A DNA stretch of 64,000 nt from Dermatemys mawii. Its lineage: Eukaryota; Chordata; Testudines; Dermatemydidae. The stretch's first letter is position 1. Every line of letters begins with the position of its first letter. Where the stretch lies: NCBI GenBank assembly GCA_007922305.1, contig ML677385.1, positions 9,806,470 to 9,870,469 on the forward strand, in the 5' to 3' direction. The translations under genes and the position numbers were made by a program. The notes under the pieces were generated by a model. The model saw only the letters and a list, made by a program, of their open reading frames with translations, was not told the origin of the DNA and did no database searches. Of the stretch, positions 61,201 through 64,000 are shown one piece after another.

Positions 61201-63873
61201 AGGTATTGTGCAAAGAAACAATTCTGTATTAACCTGTGTGTTTATCAGTACTGTAGAATATACCCATAATACAGGCTACGGATTTTGTACTATACCAGTA
61301 ATATTTAATATAATTATCAAATAGATGTAAAAGGGAGTGACAAGTGAATTGGCAAAATTTCCAGAAAACATTTAATTGCCTGTAGTAGAAAAGAGAGTGT
61401 GTTGTCAGTTTAATGTAGAAAAGCTAAGCAGTTGCACGATGTAATGACTAAAGAAATTCAGTGTAGACAAATTCAAGTTTAATGTTCATTGGAAGAAGCC
61501 ATATATGATTTTGGTGTGTGCCAGTGAATTCTCTCTCTCTATATATGATCATATTATTTATTGAAAATACCATTTGTAGTTCAGTTAGCCCTTTTTTCCA
61601 TTCATAAATCGTTTACAAATGATTCACCAATACCATTTTCTAAAAATGAATTTGCTATTGTTATGCAATGAATACCATTAGGACAGTAGATGAAGGAGCT
61701 TCAACATTAAAAGTGTTTAAAACAATGTGGTACACTGCCACTACTCCTGTCCTGAGGAATATTGGACTGGGACCTACTTTCAGGCTCTTGTCAGTAGGAT
61801 TGCCAACTGTCTAATTGCACAAACCCAAACACCTTTGCCCTGTCCCACTCCCACTGAGGCCGTATTCCCCGCTCCTCCATACCCACCCCTTCTGTTACCA
61901 CCTTCCCACCACCCTCATTCACTTTCAGTAGGTTGAGGCAGAGAGTTTGGGTGTGGGAGTGGTGAGGGCTATGGGCTGGGGGTGGGGCTGAGGGTCTCGA
62001 AGTATGGGAGCAGACTCCAAGCTGAGCCTGGGCCAGGGAGTATAGAAAGGGGTGTCTGTTGTGGGCTCTGAGAGGGAATTTGGGTGCAAGGGGGCTCAGG
62101 GCTGTGGCCCGGAGTCTGTTGTGGGCTCCGGCCAGGCAGAGCTTTCCTCAGGCGGCTCCCAGAAACAATCGGCCTGTCTGACTCCTTGGCTCAGAGGTGA
62201 CTCTGTTTACTGCCCCTCTCTGCAGGAACCACGCCTGCATCTCCCATTGGTCATGGTTCCTGGCCAATGGGAGCTGTGGAGTCAGTACTCAGGGGGGAAG
62301 CAGAGCTCAGAGACCCCCTGGCAACCTCTGCACCTAGGACCTGGACATGCCAGCTGCTTCTGAGCTGCATGGAGCTAGGGCAGATAGGAAGCCCGCCTTA
62401 GCCCTGCTGTGCTGCAGACCTGACTTCTAGGGGCCTAAGATCTCCCAGATTGGTTTCAATAGCCACCAGCACTGATTCTAGGAGACTCCCAACCAATCTG
62501 GGAAGGTTGGAAACCCTACTTTTCAGTCTGGTACCACTCCTTGGCTGGCCAGTGATAATGGTCTTTCTGTCCATGTCTGACCCAATCTCCATGGATTGAA
62601 CAGTCTGACTGTTCAGCAAACTCAAATGCCTGTCACTTATGAGGAAGTGTGGAACATTATATATTTTTAAACTGATGTTTTAAGCCAGTCATTTGATGTT
62701 ATTTTTGAAATCAGTGTTAACACAGCTGTTTATTTTGTTACAGACAACAATACTAACATTTTACAACAGCGTTCATTAGAGTCATCTGTTTGGAATGCAT
62801 CAAGCTTACTGCCAGGGGCAGATCTTCAGCTGGTGCAAATTGTCAAAGGCCCATTGTATCCCAAAGTCTTTTCAAATAATATAGTTTAGTACATACATAA
62901 AGTAGATTTCAAATGATAAAATAAGGTTGACTTTACCTTTTCCATAGAAAATCTAAGAGGTATTTTCAAAGATTGTTTCCATAAAGATCTTTTTTTCATT
63001 TTTCAGTGTTGGTGTATTTACTGTGAATAGTGATTATTCAATTATAGAAACATTCACCCTTGAATCAGTTTCATCCTACTGAAGATTAAACAAAGAACTG
63101 CTGCTTGGGATTCGTGTGTTCTTCATTTCTGGTGCTGTGCACTTTTTTTAAAGTCTGAATTCCAACAAAGGATTGTAAAAACACATCAATTGGCATAACC
63201 CATGGTTTAAAAATTTACTTCTGCTTATTGTTTAATATAGAAGGGATATTTTTAATGTGGGGAGAATAATGTTTTTCAAAACTTTTTGAATTAGTCAAAA
63301 CTTCTGGACACTGCATGAAATCTAATCTCAAACATCTACAGGTTTTCAAGTCCTGCTTTAATTACACCATTCAGGCGTTTTACACATTTTGAGTACTGTA
63401 GTGAATAAAAACATTTCCTCTCTAATATAAAACTATAAAGACCTGTAGCACCGACAGACCCCGCTCATCGGCGGGTGTGATCGGACTTTGGACCTCTGGA
63501 GCTAACTGATTATTAGCTAAAGCTATAGAGCAGACTCATTTAACTCTCTCTAAGTGATCTCAGTGCCACTAGATGGGACACAATACCATTCCCAGAAGGT
63601 GTGTGGATTACACACACACTAGGTGATTATTTCCCCTGTGAATGTGTAGGATTTTTATGTATGTGTGTCTCCTAGGGTTTGTTTGGTTACTAATTAGATT
63701 AAAATACACATTATACCTGTTATTTTTTTAATCAGAGTGAAGAGAAAGAGGGTACTGTAAAAGAATTGCTGCAAAGGGGAGAAACTCTACAGCAAAGCAT
63801 CACAGATGAGAGAAAACGAGAGGAAATAAAGATAAAGCAACAGCTGTTGCAGACTAAACATAATGCTCTCAAG
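12131..63873 (+). CDS. DMD: Dystrophin, internal part (10 exons equivalent to human exons 30-39)
   Basis: Spliced segments 12131-12292, 23118-23228, 27632-27805, 30626-30781, 40941-41111, 51638-51817, 52709-52837, 54741-54911, 60868-60990 and 63736-63873 join into one 505-codon frame without stops. Dystrophin links cortical F-actin to the dystroglycan complex at the sarcolemma; this part forms the flexible triple-helical rod, and a second actin-binding region has been mapped to repeats 11-17. The sequence shows heptad-like Leu/Glu/Lys/Gln-rich helices with the spectrin-repeat tryptophans (TEWLA in exon 34, SNWIAV and EEW in exon 35, TTW in exon 36). Exon lengths equal the human ones exactly, so the human residue range (about 1358-1862) should carry over. 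Utrophin is the paralogue, but the exon-length series and residue match fit dystrophin. The calponin-homology, WW and ZZ regions lie outside the window. Confidence 0.97.
14981..15146 (+). mobile_element. CR1 LINE 3' UTR fragment
   Basis: The stretch from GGGTTACCTAGGGAGGTGG through GGACTAGATGACCTCCTGAGG-like sequence (here GAACTAGATGACC) to ATTCTATG at 15139-15146 parallels the 3' end of the CR1 copy at 6990-7174. Severely 5'-truncated, same strand as the gene. Confidence 0.88.
15341..15499 (+). mobile_element. Fold-back retroposed repeat with 15-bp target duplication
   Basis: The 15-mer CTGTGATGGAACAGT occurs at 15326-15340 and again at 15500-15514, flanking the element exactly. The element opens with AGTAGCCATGTTAGTCTGG, which looks like a tRNA-type A box. 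It then carries AAAGAGTCCTGTGGCACC and later an inverted copy of its own TATAGACTAACAGATG segment near 15468-15494. The long duplication points to LINE-mediated insertion. Related pieces lie at 18810 and 34190. The class name is unknown to me. Confidence 0.7.
16440..17215 (-). repeat. Putative solo-LTR-like repeat, reverse orientation
   Basis: Read on the minus strand, this block has LTR-like layout: an outer edge near TGTGATATGAAGCCTGAG, a TATA-like CCTATATAAAG (plus-strand complement near 16952), then AATAAACATG (complement near 16720) followed by a GC-richer tail. No internal retroviral genes flank it, so at most it is a solo LTR. I associate it with reptile repeats but did not determine a 4-6 bp target duplication. 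Treat the class as provisional. Confidence 0.4.
17447..17515 (+). repeat. Possible tRNA-derived SINE head fragment
   Basis: GCTCTAGTGGTTATACATTGG resembles a tRNA A-box region, and CTGTTCAAGATC a degenerate B box about 45 nt later. It does not fold as an intact tRNA, and there is no clear SINE body downstream. Confidence 0.3.
18131..18203. repeat. 25-bp direct duplication flanking a (GGAAA)n microsatellite
   Basis: The same 25 bases occur at 18131-18155 and 18179-18203 (AGGATGGTCCTGAGAATTGA then ATGAG), separated by GGAAA repeats. It looks like slippage or unequal exchange within a purine-rich tract. Confidence 0.85.
18810..18902 (+). repeat. Partial copy of the AAAGAGTCCTGTGGCACC repeat family
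   Basis: It contains AACAAAGAGTCCTGTGGCAC, GAGCATAAGCTTTTGTGGGC and CCCACTTTGTCAGATGCATG in the same order as the copy at 15375-15460. The head is missing, so it is a truncated insertion. Confidence 0.7.
23118..23228 (+). CDS. DMD: Dystrophin exon 31 (111 nt)
   Basis: 37 codons from [18 protein letters not shown] to SQIDVAQ, after acceptor CCAACAG and before donor GTATGT. Phase 0 on both sides. It encodes the middle to later part of spectrin repeat R10. Its length equals human exon 31, the smallest exon in the window. Confidence 0.96.
24119..24345 (+). mobile_element. MIR-like tRNA-derived SINE
   Basis: A tRNA-like head (TCTTGTGGTTAAGGCACAGGA) is followed by CCCAGCTCTGCC and the typical body GTGCCTCAGTTTCCC, CTAAAATGGGAATGATAAT. 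The layout matches CORE-SINE/MIR elements of amniotes. Degenerate; exact ends not determined. Confidence 0.7.
25512..26165 (-). mobile_element. CR1 LINE 3' region, reverse strand, split by a hAT
   Basis: 25512-25600 and 25920-26165 are contiguous parts of a CR1 3' region read in reverse (ATCATAGAATTGTAGGACTG, then CCCTGACAGGTGTTTGTCAA, AGATTCCACAACCTTTCTGG). The hAT at 25601-25911 interrupts it and duplicates ATCTAGAC of the CR1. The CR1 is therefore the older insertion. Confidence 0.85.
25601..25911 (+). mobile_element. Short non-autonomous hAT (MITE-like), 311 bp, nested in CR1
   Basis: Termini CAGGAGTAGGCAACC and GGTTGCCGACCCCTG. A perfect 8-bp duplication ATCTAGAC lies at 25593-25600 and 25912-25919. 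The body is closely similar to the copies at 8826 and 36627. Confidence 0.93.
26671..26704. repeat. Exact 17-bp tandem duplication
   Basis: TACCATTAGTGCACTGG occurs twice back to back (26671-26687 and 26688-26704). Each unit contains the palindromic core GTGCAC. A short recent-looking duplication with no evident function. Confidence 0.9.
27036..27098 (+). mobile_element. CR1-like 3' tail fragment
   Basis: GATGATCACAATGGTCCCTT followed by ATAACCTTAAAGTCTCTGAT resembles the 3' end of a CR1 subfamily. Short and strongly truncated. Confidence 0.55.
27632..27805 (+). CDS. DMD: Dystrophin exon 32 (174 nt)
   Basis: 58 codons, starting [20 protein letters not shown] and ending SQLDHCM, between acceptor CTTTTCAG and donor GTATGT. 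Phase 0. It spans the R10/R11 boundary by human numbering (about 1449-1506). The length equals human exon 32. A 193-codon open frame on the opposite strand overlapping this exon is not supported as a gene. Confidence 0.96.
27886..27942. repeat. (GATA)n microsatellite
   Basis: Interrupted GATA/GAGA units: GATAGATAGAGAGAGATTGG followed by about seven uninterrupted GATA units. It starts only about 80 nt after the exon 32 donor. Confidence 0.95.
28325..28445 (+). mobile_element. CR1-like 3' end fragment
   Basis: The segment CACCTGGCATTGGCCACTGT, then AAGACAGAATACC and GGTCTGATCCAGTATGGCCC, resembles a common reptile LINE 3' end. Family assignment is provisional. Confidence 0.5.
30626..30781 (+). 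CDS. DMD: Dystrophin exon 33 (156 nt)
   Basis: 52 codons from [20 protein letters not shown] to YNELGAL, between acceptor GATTAG and donor GTATGT. Phase 0. It encodes most of spectrin repeat R11 (about 1507-1558 in human numbering). The length equals human exon 33. Confidence 0.96.
31403..31805 (+). mobile_element. hAT-type non-autonomous element with CATAGG termini, 403 bp
   Basis: Starts CATAGGCGCCAACTTC and ends GAATCAGCACCTATG, forming imperfect terminal inverted repeats. Flanked by the perfect 8-bp duplication CATGGGAG (31395-31402 and 31806-31813). The interior is C-rich with CCCCAACTCTGCC-like modules and no transposase. Termini differ from the CAGGGGT-type copies, so it is a separate family. 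Confidence 0.9.
31814..31952 (-). mobile_element. CR1 LINE fragment, reverse strand (part 1 of a split copy)
   Basis: CACAGTACTCCAGATGAGGTCTCACCAGTG and the following CACAACTGCA read as a CR1 3' region in reverse. The continuation appears about 600 nt downstream at 32565-32740, past a GC-rich insertion. Described here by short motifs only. Confidence 0.65.
31953..32564. mobile_element. GC-rich insertion splitting a CR1, probably DNA-transposon derived
   Basis: The base composition changes sharply to GC-rich between two CR1 pieces, then returns. The flanks ACAACTGC and ACAGCTCA are only weakly similar, so a target duplication is not proven, and no terminal inverted repeat was found. Open frames here (one of 246 codons, Pro/Ser/Arg-rich) have no recognisable domain and look compositional. 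Confidence 0.4.
32565..32740 (-). mobile_element. CR1 LINE fragment, reverse strand (part 2 of a split copy)
   Basis: TCACATTGATCGCTCATAGT, then ATACATGACCTTGCACTTTG and CACTATTAAATTTCATCCTG, matches a CR1 subfamily in reverse and continues the fragment that breaks off at 31952. Confidence 0.7.
33070..33170. repeat. Imperfect local duplication, 58-bp period
   Basis: GAGCAACTGGCCAGC with a CCCTAGTGCGGCCATCTC end (33070-33115) recurs as GAGCAACTGACCAGCC with CCCTAGAGCGGCCACCTC (33128-33170). The block lies just upstream of the DIRS-like remnant and could be part of the same element. Confidence 0.65.
33215..34111 (+). mobile_element. DIRS-like tyrosine-recombinase retrotransposon remnant
   Basis: The frame from 33336 reads [15 protein letters not shown] then HSTRSVATS, resembling the catalytic core of DIRS-type tyrosine recombinases; HSTR (33531-33542) fits the H-x-x-R box. 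Past about 33560 the similarity moves to another frame, where AEYYAITED (33610-33636) fits the region of the catalytic tyrosine, so the gene is broken. Directly after lies a long imperfect inverted repeat (33775-33843 with 34041-34109). DIRS elements carry inverted and complementary terminal repeats rather than target duplications, which fits. Reverse-transcriptase sequence is absent, so this is a 3' remnant. Confidence 0.65.
33775..34109. repeat. Long imperfect inverted repeat (arms about 69 bp)
   Basis: Arm 33775-33843 contains CACCTTGTGCAGTAAC and AGATGTGTGTCCCTATG. Arm 34041-34109 carries their complements CATAGGGACACACATCT and GTTACTGCACAAGG. The arms differ at a few positions, with a 197-bp spacer. 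Interpreted as the terminal structure of the adjoining DIRS-like remnant, though an independent palindromic element is possible. Confidence 0.85.
34190..34410 (+). repeat. Distal part of the repeat family seen at 15341 and 18810
   Basis: GCCCACTTCATCAGATGCATGG continues the family where the copy at 18810 stops, then AAAAGATGGGAGTTGCCTTA, ending in CTAAGGTGCTACAAGTACTCC. That end is the inverted counterpart of a GGCACCTTA-type head, which supports a fold-back organisation of the family. Confidence 0.55.
36339..36355. repeat. Short (GT)n microsatellite
   Basis: Seven to eight GT units followed by GAGAGAGCATGCGTATGCACGC. Slippage-derived. Confidence 0.9.
36627..36898 (+). mobile_element. Short non-autonomous hAT (MITE-like), 272 bp
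   Basis: Termini CAGAGGTAGACAACC and GGTTGCTGACTTCTG. A perfect 8-bp duplication ACATAGGG lies at 36619-36626 and 36899-36906. It is the same family as 8826 and 25601 but lacks about 35 bp of the GC-rich stretch near the left end. Confidence 0.92.
39135..40651 (-). mobile_element. Long hAT element of the same family, 1517 bp, with internal cargo
   Basis: Termini CAGAGGTCAGCAACC and GGTTTCCGACCCCTG, flanked by the perfect 8-bp duplication GAGTAGCT (39127-39134 and 40652-40659). About 215 bp at the left match the AT-rich part of the 0.3-kb copies in inverted orientation, and about 60 bp at the right match their other end. Between them lie roughly 1.2 kb absent from the short copies: a GC-rich stretch, a degenerate TCTGTCCTTCAC/TTCTTTGCTCTGTG array (about 39755-40010) and a CpG-rich block (about 40100-40570). 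No transposase domain was seen. Open frames up to 209 codons are low complexity. Confidence 0.9.
40941..41111 (+). CDS. DMD: Dystrophin exon 34 (171 nt)
   Basis: 57 codons from [20 protein letters not shown] to DAEVAWGK, between the strong acceptor CCTCTTCAG and donor GTAATG. Phase 0. TEWLA is the tryptophan-bearing helix A of spectrin repeat R12; the preceding part ends R11. The length equals human exon 34. It lies 289 bp after the hAT ending at 40651. Confidence 0.96.
44451..44560 (+). mobile_element. MIR-like tRNA-derived SINE
   Basis: The head ATGCTTTAGTGGTTACACTA (A-box region) and GGCTTCAAATCC (B box) is followed by GTGTGACCTCCGGCAAGTCA and CTTCACCTC, the MIR/CORE-SINE body. Degenerate; boundaries approximate. 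Confidence 0.75.
46173..46208. repeat. (GT)n microsatellite, about 18 units
   Basis: Uninterrupted GT dinucleotides following GTATCAGG. The Val/Cys and His/Thr repeats in open frames here come from this tract. Confidence 0.97.
47537..47582. repeat. Tandem duplication, 25-bp period
   Basis: TGCTCTTGCAAAATGAACAA occurs at 47537-47556 and again at 47562-47581, separated by AATTT-type spacer bases. Short local duplication. Confidence 0.85.
48020..48255 (+). mobile_element. CR1 LINE 3' region fragment
   Basis: GTTTCGACTTGAAATTAGAT, GAAGGTTTCTAACCATAAGA, GTTCTGGAACAGCCTTCCAA and the tail GGCCTGTGATGGGATATTAG match the 3' region of a reptile CR1 subfamily. Truncated at both ends. Confidence 0.75.
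49136..49171. repeat. 11-bp palindrome with 14-nt loop
   Basis: ACTGAAATCAA (49136-49146) is exactly complementary to TTGATTTCAGT (49161-49171). The surrounding CAATGGGAGTTTTGC is typical of a widespread reptile repeat fragment. Confidence 0.7.
51638..51817 (+). CDS. DMD: Dystrophin exon 35 (180 nt)
   Basis: 60 codons from [20 protein letters not shown] to AEEWFNLLL, between acceptor TTTCCACAG and donor GTAAAA. Phase 0. It makes up the rest of spectrin repeat R12, with [13 protein letters not shown] near its end. The donor TTG|GTAAAA departs from the consensus and is the weakest of the ten by inspection. The length equals human exon 35. Confidence 0.96.
51818..52708 (+). other. DMD: DMD intron 35
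   Basis: 891 nt, the shortest intron here, from donor GTAAAA to acceptor TTTTCCGCACACAG. No repeat or other feature recognised apart from short GA tracts. Confidence 0.9.
52709..52837 (+). CDS. DMD: Dystrophin exon 36 (129 nt)
   Basis: 43 codons from [20 protein letters not shown] to SQQKEEVLK, between acceptor GCACACAG and donor GTAACA. Phase 0. It starts spectrin repeat R13; TTW carries the helix A tryptophan. The length equals human exon 36. Confidence 0.96.
52838..54740 (+). other. DMD: DMD intron 36
   Basis: 1,903 nt from donor GTAACA to acceptor CTCATGGACTGTAG. The last 14 nt before the AG are purine-containing, with the pyrimidine-rich stretch (CTCTCACTCTCTCTTTGC) about 45-65 nt upstream, so the branch point may be distal. 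No repeat recognised. Confidence 0.9.
54741..54911 (+). CDS. DMD: Dystrophin exon 37 (171 nt)
   Basis: 57 codons from [20 protein letters not shown] to ISQRIKSGK, between acceptor GACTGTAG and donor GTAGGA. Phase 0. It encodes the later helices of spectrin repeat R13, including the NRGDHCRK stretch. The length equals human exon 37. Confidence 0.96.
56859..56940 (+). mobile_element. Possible hAT-like left end
   Basis: CAGGGCCAGTGCAAGGATAC followed by CATCCTAGGCAAAATTTTTACC resembles the left end of a reptile DNA transposon whose copies begin CAGGGCCGG. The expected 8-bp repeat of GTCACATA was not found downstream, so the right end is missing or unrecognised. Confidence 0.35.
57215..57470. other. 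CpG-containing GC-rich block of unknown origin
   Basis: A GC-rich island in AT-rich intron with GGGGCGGGG, GGAGGGCGGG and GAGCGCGGGGAACGACTGCG. It may be interior sequence of the transposon starting near 56859, or an unrelated captured segment. No splice donor or conserved ORF was recognised. The minus-strand 143-codon open frame has no known domain. Confidence 0.5.
57833..57859. repeat. T8/A19 homopolymer tract
   Basis: Eight T followed by nineteen A, directly before the MIR-like SINE. It could be the poly(A) end of an older insertion or simple slippage. Confidence 0.9.
57861..58045 (+). mobile_element. MIR-like tRNA-derived SINE
   Basis: CATGATCCACTGGATAGTGC (A-box region) and GGGGTTCTGTTCC (B box) form the head. 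The body has GGTCTGCCACTGACCTACTC, TGTGACC, CCCTCAGTTTCC and GTGAAATGGAGATAATGATA, the MIR/CORE-SINE pattern. The clearest of the SINE copies in this window. Confidence 0.8.
59460..59640 (+). repeat. Old interspersed repeat fragment
   Basis: TGTGCTAGTCATTCTACAAACA with a tail CCCAAGGTCATACAGCAGAT and GGGCCAGGAATGGACTC resembles a diverged amniote repeat related to the piece at 11120-11215. Boundaries approximate. Confidence 0.4.
60845..60867 (+). promoter_or_regulatory. DMD: Splice acceptor of exon 38 formed by a (TC)n microsatellite
   Basis: Twenty-one nucleotides of uninterrupted TC repeat (60845-60865) end directly in the AG at 60866-60867. The dinucleotide tract is therefore the polypyrimidine tract of the exon 38 acceptor. 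Confidence 0.95.
60868..60990 (+). CDS. DMD: Dystrophin exon 38 (123 nt)
   Basis: 41 codons from [20 protein letters not shown] to KEEDFNKDM, before donor GTAAAT. Phase 0. It begins spectrin repeat R14 (about 1776-1816 in human numbering). The first two residues read PF here where the human protein, as I recall it, has AS; the rest of the exon is strongly conserved. The length equals human exon 38. Confidence 0.96.
61795..62518 (+). mobile_element. hAT-type non-autonomous element with TAGG termini, 724 bp
   Basis: Starts TAGGATTGCCAACTG and ends GGTTGGAAACCCTA, imperfect terminal inverted repeats. It is flanked by an 8-bp duplication with one mismatch: CTTGTCAG (61787-61794) and CTTTTCAG (62519-62526). 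The interior is GC-rich, with AATGGGAGCTGTGGAG-type sequence and no transposase. It is a third hAT terminus type in this window. Confidence 0.8.
63440..63615 (+). repeat. Probable SINE-derived repeat
   Basis: The stretch GGACCTCTGGAGCTAACTGA, CTCTAAGTGATCTCAGTGCC and ACTAGATGGGACACAATACC, then CCAGAAGGTGTGTGGATTAC, is a pattern I associate with turtle tRNA-derived SINEs. A complete tRNA-like head was not identified. It lies about 120 nt before exon 39. Confidence 0.45.
63736..63873 (+). CDS. DMD: Dystrophin exon 39 (138 nt)
   Basis: 46 codons from [20 protein letters not shown] to QTKHNALK, between acceptor TTAATCAG and donor GTATAG. Phase 0. It encodes most of the rest of spectrin repeat R14 (about 1817-1862 in human numbering). 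The length equals human exon 39, and the next exon lies beyond the window. Confidence 0.96.
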
Positions 63874-64000
63874 GTATAGGAGCTAAATTTGTGAACACGT
63901 TTTCTAAAATAACATAATTTTTTTTTGTTTCAGGGCAATATTCTCCTTGGATAAATGAAACAATTATTCTTTTGCTACCTAATAATTGTAAACAGTTCAA
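63874..64000 (+). other. DMD: DMD intron 39, first 127 nt
   Basis: Begins with donor GTATAG. AT-rich and cut by the window edge. Confidence 0.85.

Larger units (their letters stand above)
60991..63735 (+). other. DMD: DMD intron 38
   Basis: 2,745 nt from donor GTAAAT to acceptor TTTTTTTAATCAG. Contains a TAGG-type hAT and a SINE-like fragment. 60991-61780 and 62530-63430 are AT-rich with no other recognised feature. Confidence 0.9.

Noticed and set aside
1..64000. CRISPR arrays, bacterial operons, rRNA or intact tRNA genes
   Set aside because: The window is vertebrate intron and exon sequence; only degenerate tRNA-like SINE heads were seen, none folding as a complete tRNA.

Overview
This window is the interior of a very large, intron-rich vertebrate gene. 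Ten short exons on the + strand encode consecutive pieces of the dystrophin (DMD) spectrin-repeat rod. Their lengths (162, 111, 174, 156, 171, 180, 129, 171, 123 and 138 nt) match human DMD exons 30 to 39 in order. Every exon is flanked by AG/GT and is a whole number of codons in phase 0. Together they give 505 codons, equivalent to about residues 1358-1862 of the full-length protein (end of spectrin repeat R9 to most of R14). Neither end of the gene is in the window.

The organism is most likely a turtle, with a crocodilian as the less likely alternative. The basis is the repeat content: CR1 LINEs ending in tandem ATTCTATG units, many non-autonomous hAT elements with 8-bp target duplications, tRNA-derived SINEs, and several unnamed repeats I associate with turtle genomes. 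There are no Alu or L1 elements. The species call is inference.

Layout: 1-12130 is the 3' part of intron 29 (hAT elements, a 2-kb CR1, simple repeats). Exon 30 is followed by a 10.8-kb intron 30 with an LTR-like repeat and a fold-back repeat. Exons 31, 32 and 33 are separated by introns of 4.4 and 2.8 kb; intron 31 holds a CR1 split by a hAT. Intron 33 (10.2 kb) is the richest: a CATAGG-type hAT, a split CR1, a DIRS-like tyrosine-recombinase retroelement remnant, and a 1.5-kb hAT with GC-rich cargo. Intron 34 (10.5 kb) is mostly AT-rich. Exons 35, 36 and 37 lie close together. Introns 37 and 38 surround exon 38, whose splice acceptor is a TC microsatellite. Exon 39 ends 127 nt before the window edge.

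The only host-coding content I can support is DMD. Other open frames lie in transposon remnants, GC-rich repeats, simple repeats or antisense to exons. I found no new biological system. The best leads are the DIRS-like remnant with a long inverted repeat, the hAT carrying CpG-rich cargo, and the question of where the Dp260 first exon lies.
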